Assembly: GCA_944325345.1 (NCBI GenBank)
Contig: CALUZV010000003.1
Location: forward strand, 111,855 to 175,854
Direction: 5' to 3'
DNA from: an uncultured Parabacteroides sp.
Lineage (GTDB): Bacteria > Bacteroidota > Bacteroidia > Bacteroidales > Tannerellaceae
Length of the DNA: 64,000 nt
This document shows positions 57,815 through 64,000 of this stretch, piece after piece. A program made the translations under genes and the position numbers. The notes below the pieces were generated by a model. That model saw nothing but the letters and a program-made list of their open reading frames with translations, was not told the origin of the DNA and did not search any database. Position 1 is the first letter of the stretch. Each line of letters begins with the position of its first letter.

Positions 57815-58576
57815 TTATACATTTTTCAAATCTCCTAGGGGATAGAAGGGGAACATGTTTTCTTCCATCCATTTATTAGCTTTCTCAGGCGACATTTTCC
57901 AGCCGGAAGCACAAGTCGAAACGAACTCGACGACAGACGTCCCCTTCTTGTTCATCGAATTTTCGAACGCTAAGCGCAACGCCTTTTTAGCTTTCCGGAC
58001 CGCTGCCGGGTTTTGCACGCTCTGGCGCGTAACGAGGCATGTTCCTTCCAACTGGGCTAAGAGGTTGCTAATCTTCAACGGGTATCCGTTTATGGTAACA
58101 TCGCGTCCGTAGGGGCAAGTCGATGTTACCATGCCCTCCAAGGTCGTAGGAGCCATTTGCCCGCCGGTCATACCGTAGATGGCATTGTTGATAAAGATAA
58201 TAACGATGTTTTCTCCTCGGTTGGCGGCGTGGATAGTCTCAGCCGTTCCGATGGCAGCCAAATCGCCGTCGCCCTGATAGGTAAATACCATCTTGGAAGG
58301 GTTCAGACGTTTTACAGCTGTCGCAATCGCAGGCGCACGTCCGTGAGCAGCTTCAATCCAGTCAATATCGATATAATTATAAGCAAATACCGCGCAACCC
58401 ACAGGGGAAATGCCGATGGTTTTATCTTCCATTCCCATTTCCTCGACCACTTCGGCGATTAATTTATGCACTACGCCATGGCTACAGCCCGGACAATAGT
58501 GCATCGGATTGTCGTTCATCAATCTGGGCTTGTCATACACCAGATTTTCAGGTTTGATAATATCTTTGAGTTCCAT
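57815..58576 (-). CDS. korB: 2-oxoacid:ferredoxin oxidoreductase beta subunit (TPP-binding)
   Basis: 253 residues. CPGCSHG near the start gives a cluster/TPP-side CxxC; GDGDLAAIGTAETIHAANRG and NIVIIFINNAIYGMTGGQ are the TPP-binding motif (GDG...NN). Works with KorA and the KorD ferredoxin domain. Between the small TM ORF and korC (18-nt gap). Confidence 0.9.
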   Translation of the reverse strand: MELKDIIKPENLVYDKPRLMNDNPMHYCPGCSHGVVHKLIAEVVEEMGMEDKTIGISPVGCAVFAYNYIDIDWIEAAHGRAPAIATAVKRLNPSKMVFTYQGDGDLAAIGTAETIHAANRGENIVIIFINNAIYGMTGGQMAPTTLEGMVTSTCPYGRDVTINGYPLKISNLLAQLEGTCLVTRQSVQNPAAVRKAKKALRLAFENSMNKKGTSVVEFVSTCASGWKMSPEKANKWMEENMFPFYPLGDLKNV

Positions 58577-58590
58577 AATCTCCTCGTTTA

Positions 58591-58773
58591 TTATTTATGA
58601 AAAAATCTCAGGATGTACTGCGCTATGCGGATGAGTATCGCGATGCCCGCACAAATCAAAAAGGCACGCTTGTCGCTCGATGAAAAGGTGTAAATATAGC
58701 TTACAACCGCTGCGATTGCGAAAAGCATGAAGATAAGCGTCAGTACTTGATCCAGTTTGCTATCTCTCGTCAT
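58591..58773 (-). CDS. 60-residue two-TM protein inside the kor operon
   Basis: Two hydrophobic segments (VLTLIFMLFAIAAVVSYIY and AFLICAGIAILIRIAQYIL) with a basic end (RFFHK). The start overlaps korA by 4 nt and it lies 14 nt before korB, so it is made with the complex. Seen in other Bacteroidales kor operons as a small membrane ORF of unknown role; possibly it anchors the enzyme. Confidence 0.6.
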   Translation of the reverse strand: MTRDSKLDQVLTLIFMLFAIAAVVSYIYTFSSSDKRAFLICAGIAILIRIAQYILRFFHK

Positions 58774-59855
58774 GATCTCAGAAATTTATCTTTCAACGCC
58801 TGCAAGACTTCGTCGGGAGTAAAGACAATGCCGCCCAAACGTCCGAAGTGCTCTACTTTCACTTTGCATTCGACAGCAAGACGTACATCTTCGACCATTT
58901 GCCCAGCGTTCAATTCAACCGACAAGATGCCCTTAACCTGGCCGACATAACGAGATATCGCTGCCGACGGGAAAGGCCACAACGTAATCGGGCGCAACAA
59001 TCCGAGTTTGAGTCCTTCCGCACGTGCGTTCTCGACTACCTTCTGGCAAATACGGGCAGACGAGCCGAAAGCTACCAGCAAATACTCGGCATCTTCGCAT
59101 TGGTATTCTTCGTAACGAACTTCGTTTTCTTCGATGAGTTTGTATTTCTTCTGGAAACGAATGTTGTTCTCTTCCATCTTTGCAGGGTCGAGCTCCAACG
59201 AGGTAACGACATTTCTTTCGCGCGAAGCCGGTTTCCCTTGTGCTGCCCACGGACATTGTTCCCGAATCTCTTCTTCCGTCTGACGTGGGTGGAAAGGCGG
59301 GAGGATTACTTTTTCCATCATCTGCCCAATGATACCGTCGGCAAGGATAATCGCCGGATTACGATATTTAAACGCAAGCTCGAAACCCAGACCGACAAAA
59401 TCAGCCATTTCCTGCACCGACGAGGGAGCAAGAGCTATCAGCCGATAGTCGCCATGTCCGCCGCCTTTTACAGTCTGGAAATAGTCCGCCTGGCTTGGCT
59501 GGATAGTACCCAGACCGGGACCTCCGCGCATTACGTTTACAATCAAACACGGTAGTTCTGCTCCGGCAAGGTAGGAGATGCCTTCCTGTTTCAGACTCAC
59601 GCCCGGACTTGACGACGAAGTCATCACCCGTTTCCCCGTACTTGCGCCTCCATAAACCATATTGATAGCAGCAACTTCGCTTTCTGCTTGCAAGACAACC
59701 ATACCAGTCGTTTTCCAAGGCATTTCTGCCATCAGCGTTTCCAAAACCTCCGATTGCGGAGTGATGGGATAGCCAAAATAACCGTCGGCTCCATAGCGGA
59801 TTGCCGCGCGTGCAATGGCTTCGTTCCCTTTCATTAGCTTTACTTCTTCTGCCAT
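58770..59855 (-). CDS. korA: 2-oxoacid:ferredoxin oxidoreductase alpha subunit (KorA/VorB-type)
   Basis: 361 residues. KGNEAIARAAIRYGADGYFG and YPITPQSEVLETLMAEMP start the PFOR-II type alpha domain, with EVAAINMVYGGASTGKRVMT, SSSSPGVSLKQEGISYLAGA and a C-terminal transketolase-like domain. Could be a 2-oxoglutarate or a 3-methyl-2-oxobutanoate enzyme; sequence alone does not decide. Follows the ferredoxin gene by 15 nt. Confidence 0.9.
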   Translation of the reverse strand: MAEEVKLMKGNEAIARAAIRYGADGYFGYPITPQSEVLETLMAEMPWKTTGMVVLQAESEVAAINMVYGGASTGKRVMTSSSSPGVSLKQEGISYLAGAELPCLIVNVMRGGPGLGTIQPSQADYFQTVKGGGHGDYRLIALAPSSVQEMADFVGLGFELAFKYRNPAIILADGIIGQMMEKVILPPFHPRQTEEEIREQCPWAAQGKPASRERNVVTSLELDPAKMEENNIRFQKKYKLIEENEVRYEEYQCEDAEYLLVAFGSSARICQKVVENARAEGLKLGLLRPITLWPFPSAAISRYVGQVKGILSVELNAGQMVEDVRLAVECKVKVEHFGRLGGIVFTPDEVLQALKDKFLRS

Positions 59856-59870
59856 ATCCGTATGCTATTA

Positions 59871-60101
59871 TTAACCTACTTTTTGTTTATAAATGGTCAA
59901 GCACCCATCGGGGCATACCAATCCGCAACTCGCACATCCGATACAATTATCGGGATTCTTCATATACACAAAATGATAGCCTTTGTTGTTCACCTCCCTC
60001 GGATGAAGCTCCAACACGTCGGCGGGACATGCCACCACGCACAAGTTGCAGCCTTTGCATCGCTCGGTATTGACAACGACGGCTCCTTGAAATTTTGCCA
60101 T
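59871..60101 (-). CDS. korD: 4Fe-4S ferredoxin subunit of 2-oxoacid oxidoreductase
   Basis: 76 residues from the ATG at 60101 (MAKFQGAVVVNTERC). Two clusters CxxCxxCxxxCP: CKGCNLCVVACP and CIGCASCGLVCP, each typical of bacterial 2x[4Fe-4S] ferredoxin domains. Transfers electrons from the TPP site. First gene of the operon. Promoter TACCTTTG on minus at 60162-60155. Confidence 0.9.
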   Translation of the reverse strand: MAKFQGAVVVNTERCKGCNLCVVACPADVLELHPREVNNKGYHFVYMKNPDNCIGCASCGLVCPDGCLTIYKQKVG

Positions 60102-60154
60102 AATATTTTCTTTTATTTTATCCGTAACACTTTTCCTGAATTTGGAAAACCTGC

Positions 60155-60162
60155 CAAAGGTA
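60155..60162 (-). promoter_or_regulatory. kor operon promoter -7 box
   Basis: TACCTTTG on the minus strand fits TAnnTTTG, 54 nt upstream of korD. It separates the kor operon from the TPR gene; the gap 60163-60278 holds nothing else I can name. Confidence 0.55.
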
Positions 60163-60278
60163 GCCAAAACTTTTAAAACAGGCTTGCTTTTCCCCCGGAA
60201 ATATAGGGAAAATTTATTTTAGAGCGTTTCAATAGAAGAGAAAGCCAGTCTCGACAGTATTCTTGAATCCCGAAGCCG

Positions 60279-61754
60279 TCAATTACGATTGCTTTTATTT
60301 CGCAAGTAGGCTTTCACCAAAGCAGAAGGCGAGAGATGTTCGAACTCCGCTTGTGGTTCGTTATTGAGGTGATTTCCTTTTTCAAGAAACCAATTGTCGA
60401 GGATTGTTTCTATTTCTTCCGGCGAAATATAACGGGTATGATTAAGATAAGATTCGATATCTTTCTTTTTCAAATAGGTGATAGCCATAAAGAATTCGAT
60501 GATGCGCATCGCCGGGAAAGTCTCGTAGGCCTTGCGAAAACAAAGCAAAGCTCCGTCATAATCCCGTTCCTTATAGAGATGCATGGCTTGCGAGAAAAGC
60601 GCTTTGGCTTCCTCATGCCCATTTTCGCTCATAACCATGTGATAGCTGTCTTCTGCGACGGATTGAAAAAGTCGGTCTGCCTGAGCAACCGCATCTTCCA
60701 AATCATTTCGCTCTACGGCTGCAATTACCAAGCGGTGAAGAACGATGGAATTGGTCGAATAGAGCTCGCTGGCCAATTCCAAAATCGACTCAGCTTCGTC
60801 CCAATGCTTGAGGGCGAGGCAGCACGTATGGAAGTTAAGTAAGACCGATATTTCAATAGTATCCGTTGCCTGATCGATGAACTGGCGCAAAAGGGTATAG
60901 CTCTCTTGATATTTCTGGCAACGCAGATAGCACTCGGCAAGGATAGGGACTACACGCTCTCTCAACTCCGGCATCTCCCGCAGTTCCTCAAAGAGTTTTA
61001 TGGCTTCTTCTTGATTGTCATTCATATAATGGCAATAAGCTCTCAGCATCTTGATTTCTGGATCTTCCGCATCGCCGCTGCATAGTGCTGCGAAGTCGAA
61101 CGATTCAAGTGCCTTATTATATTCTTTGGCTGCCACTTGCAGTTTCCCCAGCATCGACCAGCCTTCGCTCGTATAGGGATGGGCATCAACCAAGTCTTTG
61201 CAAATTTGCATCGCCTGCGGCAATTCGCAAGCTAAAGCAATAAAGTCGTTGAACTCATCTTTCAAGTCCGGACTGTCGGGAAAAAGTTCAAAGCCTCGTT
61301 TCAGGACTTCCCGCGAAGCCATCAGCATCTTATATTGAATCAGGAAGTCGGCAACATCGGCAAAAAGCAAATCCAAGTCTTCGCAATTCTCCTTGACACG
61401 CTGTTCCAAGAGTCGCAATGCTTTTTCCGGTTCTTCCAAACAGAACAGACTGTCTATCTGGACTGCATACACCTCGTAGTTGCGAGAATTTTCCAAAGAT
61501 GTCGCCAAATCATAGGCTTCTTTGTATTTCTCTTCATAAATAAGCTGGAAACATCTCCGGACGAGCAACGGTATGTAATCCGGATGAAGACGCAGCCCTA
61601 CTTCCAAAAGCCGGTAGTAATCGTCAAGGTACCTCTCGTCCTCAAGCCAATCCAAAGCCTCGTCCACCTGGTCGGCATCCATATAAATTGTTTTTCCTTG
61701 TGCATCTGCTTCGAAAAAAGCTTCTATCAGTTTTCTTGCCTCTTCCTCTTTCAT
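60279..61754 (-). CDS. TPR-repeat protein
   Basis: 491 residues, all helical, with at least eight TPR-like units of about 34 residues (EVLKRGFELFPDSPDLKDEF; YNKALESFDFAALCSGDAED; AMHLYKERDYDGALLCFRKA). No signal peptide or membrane segment, so cytoplasmic; a scaffold for protein binding. Follows glnS by 77 nt on the same strand. Partner unknown. Confidence 0.85.
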   Translation of the reverse strand: MKEEEARKLIEAFFEADAQGKTIYMDADQVDEALDWLEDERYLDDYYRLLEVGLRLHPDYIPLLVRRCFQLIYEEKYKEAYDLATSLENSRNYEVYAVQIDSLFCLEEPEKALRLLEQRVKENCEDLDLLFADVADFLIQYKMLMASREVLKRGFELFPDSPDLKDEFNDFIALACELPQAMQICKDLVDAHPYTSEGWSMLGKLQVAAKEYNKALESFDFAALCSGDAEDPEIKMLRAYCHYMNDNQEEAIKLFEELREMPELRERVVPILAECYLRCQKYQESYTLLRQFIDQATDTIEISVLLNFHTCCLALKHWDEAESILELASELYSTNSIVLHRLVIAAVERNDLEDAVAQADRLFQSVAEDSYHMVMSENGHEEAKALFSQAMHLYKERDYDGALLCFRKAYETFPAMRIIEFFMAITYLKKKDIESYLNHTRYISPEEIETILDNWFLEKGNHLNNEPQAEFEHLSPSALVKAYLRNKSNRN

Positions 61755-61831
61755 GTATGGTCTAAGGGTTTAGAAATTAGAAAAGAGGATGTTTCTGGCG
61801 CACCCTCTTTTCTATTCCGTCGGTTTGTTTA

Positions 61832-63574
61832 TTACTTATTTTTGATTTTGTTCCATGTATCTTTCAACGAGACAGTCCGGTTGAAGATTAACTTCCCGTC
61901 GCGGCTGTCAGGATCCATGTTGAAATAGCCAATACGCTGGAACTGGAAATAATCTAATGGTTTCCGCTCCGCCAGATACTTCTCGACGTAGCAATTCGTC
62001 AAAACCTTCAGCGAATCGGGATTCATCAGCTCCTTCATCGCCTCCAATGCCGAGCAGCCTGTCTTTTCCCGCAGCGCAGCCAATTCGTCGCGCGGGTTTT
62101 CGACATTCCACAAGCGGTCGTAAAGACGAACTTCAGCGGGCAGACAGTGTGCGCAGCTGACCCAATGGAGCGTGCCCTTCACCTTACGATTGCTTTCCGG
62201 CATACCGCTCCGTGTGTTCGGGTCGTATTCGCAATAGACCTCCGTGATGTTTCCGTCGGCATCCTTCTTGCAGCCAGTGCATTTTACGATATAGGCGTTC
62301 TTCAGGCGCACCTCTTGTCCCGGTGTCATGCGGAAAAATTTCTTCGGAGCATCTTCCATGAAGTCTTCGCGTTCCATCCAAAGCTCGCGGCTGAATTCAA
62401 TCGTGTGCGAACCTGCCGTCGGGTCTTCCGGATTGTTGATAGCTTCCATCTCTTCCACTTGCCCCTCGGGATAGTTGGTGATGATAAGTTTCACCGGGTC
62501 GAGCACGGCAGAGACGCGAGTCGAACGCGCATTCAAGTCTTCACGCACGGCACTTTCCAAAAGCGCGAACTCATTGAGCGCATCGTAAGTCGTATAGCCA
62601 ATCTTATCAATGAATTTGCGGATAGACTCCGGCGAATACCCCCTGCGGCGGAATCCGCAGATAGTCGGCATCCGTGGGTCGTCCCACCCGTTTACCAGAC
62701 CTTCTTTCACGAGCGTCAGCAGGTTACGCTTGCTCATCAGCGTATAGCTCAAGTTCAGCTTGTTGAACTCCGTCTGGCGCGGCCGGTTATCGTCGAGGTC
62801 TTTCCCTTCCTTCAGCCAATCGATGAACAAATCGTAGAGCGGGCGGTGCGGTACGAACTCCAGCGTACAAAGCGAGTGCGTTACACCCTCGAAATAGTCG
62901 CTCTGCCCGTGGGCAAAGTCGTACATCGGATATACTTTCCACGTCGTCCCCGTCCGGTGGTGCGGCGTCTTCAGGATGCGGTAGATAATCGGGTCGCGGA
63001 AGTGCATATTGCTGTTCGCCATGTCGATTTTGGCGCGAAGCGTCATGCGGCCTTCCTCAAACTCGCCGGCATTCATGCGCTGGAACAAGTCGAGGCTTTC
63101 TTCCACGGGACGGTTGCGGTAGGGGCTTTCCACGCCCGGTTGCGTCGGTGTTCCCTTCTGCTGGGCAATCACTTCAGAGCTTTGCTCGTCCACGTAAGCC
63201 TTGCCTTCCTTGATAAGCCGGATGGCAAAATCATATAATTGCTGGAAATAGTCGGATGCATAATAAACATTATCCCAATGGAAGCCGAGCCATTTGATGT
63301 CCTCTTCGATCGCTTCCACATATTCCATGTCTTCTTTCACCGGATTGGTATCGTCGAAGCGCAGGTTGCACGTGCCCCCATGCTGCTCTGCAATGCCGAA
63401 GTCCAGGCAAATCGCTTTGGCGTGCCCGATGTGCAGGTAGCCGTTCGGCTCGGGCGGGAAGCGCGTCTGTACACGTCCTCCGTTTTTCCCTTCAGCCAAA
63501 TCTTTTTCCACGGCTGCTTCGATGAAATTCAAGCTTTTCTTGCTCTCTTCTTCAGTAATATTGATTTCGCTCAT
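61832..63574 (-). CDS. glnS: Glutaminyl-tRNA synthetase
   Basis: 580 residues from the ATG at 63574 (MSEINITEEE). HIGH motif at residues 48-51 (PNGYLHIGHAKA), class I GlnRS/GluRS catalytic fold, KMSKS-like LMSKRNLL at about 275 and the anticodon-binding beta-barrels at the end (about 345-560). It charges tRNA-Gln directly. Promoter TACCTTTG on minus at 63618-63611. The TPR gene probably shares its transcript. Confidence 0.97.
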   Translation of the reverse strand: MSEINITEEESKKSLNFIEAAVEKDLAEGKNGGRVQTRFPPEPNGYLHIGHAKAICLDFGIAEQHGGTCNLRFDDTNPVKEDMEYVEAIEEDIKWLGFHWDNVYYASDYFQQLYDFAIRLIKEGKAYVDEQSSEVIAQQKGTPTQPGVESPYRNRPVEESLDLFQRMNAGEFEEGRMTLRAKIDMANSNMHFRDPIIYRILKTPHHRTGTTWKVYPMYDFAHGQSDYFEGVTHSLCTLEFVPHRPLYDLFIDWLKEGKDLDDNRPRQTEFNKLNLSYTLMSKRNLLTLVKEGLVNGWDDPRMPTICGFRRRGYSPESIRKFIDKIGYTTYDALNEFALLESAVREDLNARSTRVSAVLDPVKLIITNYPEGQVEEMEAINNPEDPTAGSHTIEFSRELWMEREDFMEDAPKKFFRMTPGQEVRLKNAYIVKCTGCKKDADGNITEVYCEYDPNTRSGMPESNRKVKGTLHWVSCAHCLPAEVRLYDRLWNVENPRDELAALREKTGCSALEAMKELMNPDSLKVLTNCYVEKYLAERKPLDYFQFQRIGYFNMDPDSRDGKLIFNRTVSLKDTWNKIKNK

Positions 63575-63610
63575 ATTTTGTAAGAAGTTTTTTGTCTTTA
63601 AAACAGGGTG

Positions 63611-63618
63611 CAAAGGTA
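63611..63618 (-). promoter_or_regulatory. glnS promoter -7 box
   Basis: TACCTTTG on the minus strand (TAnnTTTG), 36 nt upstream of the glnS start. Confidence 0.6.
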
Positions 63619-63743
63619 GCAATATCCGGCGAAAATCGGTTCGGCTCGGGGAAAAACTTTGCAGGGCCGGATAAATTTTCGTGCAAGGTTGCACAATTCC
63701 TGGCGAGGCCCCGAAAAATTTTCATGCAGACTTGTACAACGCA

Positions 63744-63922
63744 AGAGACGGTGTCTCTTGGGCCATGCAAACTTGAATGATGCCAGAGACGCCGTCTCTT
63801 GCGTTGTACAAACCGGAATGGTGCCAGAGACGGCGTCTCTTGGGCTGTGCAAACCTGAATGACGCCAGAGACGCCATCTCTTGCGTTGTACAAACCGGAA
63901 TGGCGCTAGAGACGGCGTCTCT
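63744..63922. repeat. Five tandem 41-bp palindrome repeats
   Basis: Units start at 63744, 63785, 63826, 63867 and 63908, exactly 41 bp apart. Each begins with AGAGACGNNGTCTCT, able to form a 6-7 bp stem; the rest alternates between a GGGC(C/T)(A/G)TGCAAAC type and a GCGTTGTACAAAC type. Not a CRISPR: the sequence between palindromes is itself repeated, not unique. The adjacent 63645-63740 stretch has related GCAAGGTTGCAC words. No gene is seen from 63575 to the window end except the glnS promoter. Confidence 0.85.
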
Positions 63923-64000
63923 GGAGGGTGTGTCGTAATGCACGATGCACCTTCTTTTTTTCGTTAGCCATAAAAATCGGTTCATGTACTTTAAGCTGCG

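Noticed and set aside
63744..63922. CRISPR-like array
   Set aside because: Intervals between the palindromes are repeated and not unique spacers, and no cas gene is near.

Overview
The window is Bacteroidales DNA. The evidence is the recurrent TTTG / TAnnTTTG promoters, the V-type ATPase operon of E-DUF2764-A-B-D-I-K type, the kor/vor 2-oxoacid:ferredoxin oxidoreductase operon, a DUF6261-type protein, Porin_10-type outer-membrane barrels and glutaminyl-tRNA synthetase. A Parabacteroides/Tannerellaceae-like host is my best guess; the sequence alone does not prove the genus.

Positions 1 to about 40.3 kb are most of a temperate phage genome, apparently integrated. Its left end (portal, capsid, most tail genes and any integrase) lies outside the window. 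Left to right: end of the tail genes (collagen-like tail protein, a receptor-binding fibre with a deacetylase-like domain, a beta-helix protein); a lysis cassette (holin, lysin-like protein, one-piece spanin); a run of virion or accessory genes (5.3-10.6 kb); an AT-rich three-gene cassette with a TIGR04255-like protein (10.7-12.5 kb); a minus-strand lysogeny block with an XRE repressor, a surface lipoprotein and membrane proteins (12.6-14.7 kb); a divergent operator and a Cro-like gene; early and recombination genes (ERF, SSB, DUF1367-like, DUF4494-like, VRR-NUC); a Panacea (PanA)/membrane-toxin-like pair; a BRO/KilAC antirepressor; replication genes (DUF4373-like, DnaB); small metabolic and accessory genes; a GHKL-ATPase plus STAS-like pair (29.7-30.9 kb); an 872-residue structural protein; a packaging block (rhomboid protease, large terminase); a HigB/HigA-type pair on the opposite strand; and four further small phage genes. 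Several accessory cassettes are visibly more AT-rich than the phage core.

The phage is rich in structured non-coding sequence. Two elements of about 172 nt (9149-9320 and 23064-23235) share a promoter layout, a long closing helix, a conserved core and a pseudoknot helix whose 3' strand runs straight into a U tract; the two copies differ by compensatory base changes. A third, shorter element on the minus strand (5315-5175) has the same topology. Three tRNA-like sequences (16.03, 21.02 and 21.29 kb) have good T arms and acceptor stems but abnormal anticodon regions. Two families of modular hairpin repeats are scattered between phage genes.

From about 40.26 kb the DNA looks chromosomal: a possible 3' remnant of an interrupted gene, a shared terminator, a DUF5009/HGSNAT-like membrane acyltransferase, a GNAT acetyltransferase, the seven-gene V-ATPase operon (K subunit with the Na+-ligand residues), a porin, a DUF6261-like protein, a DEAD-box helicase, a solute-binding-like protein, a Porin_10-type barrel, the kor operon, a TPR protein and glnS. 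Chromosomal gaps hold other palindromic repeat families (41.7-42.0, 51.66-51.73, 63.74-63.92 kb).
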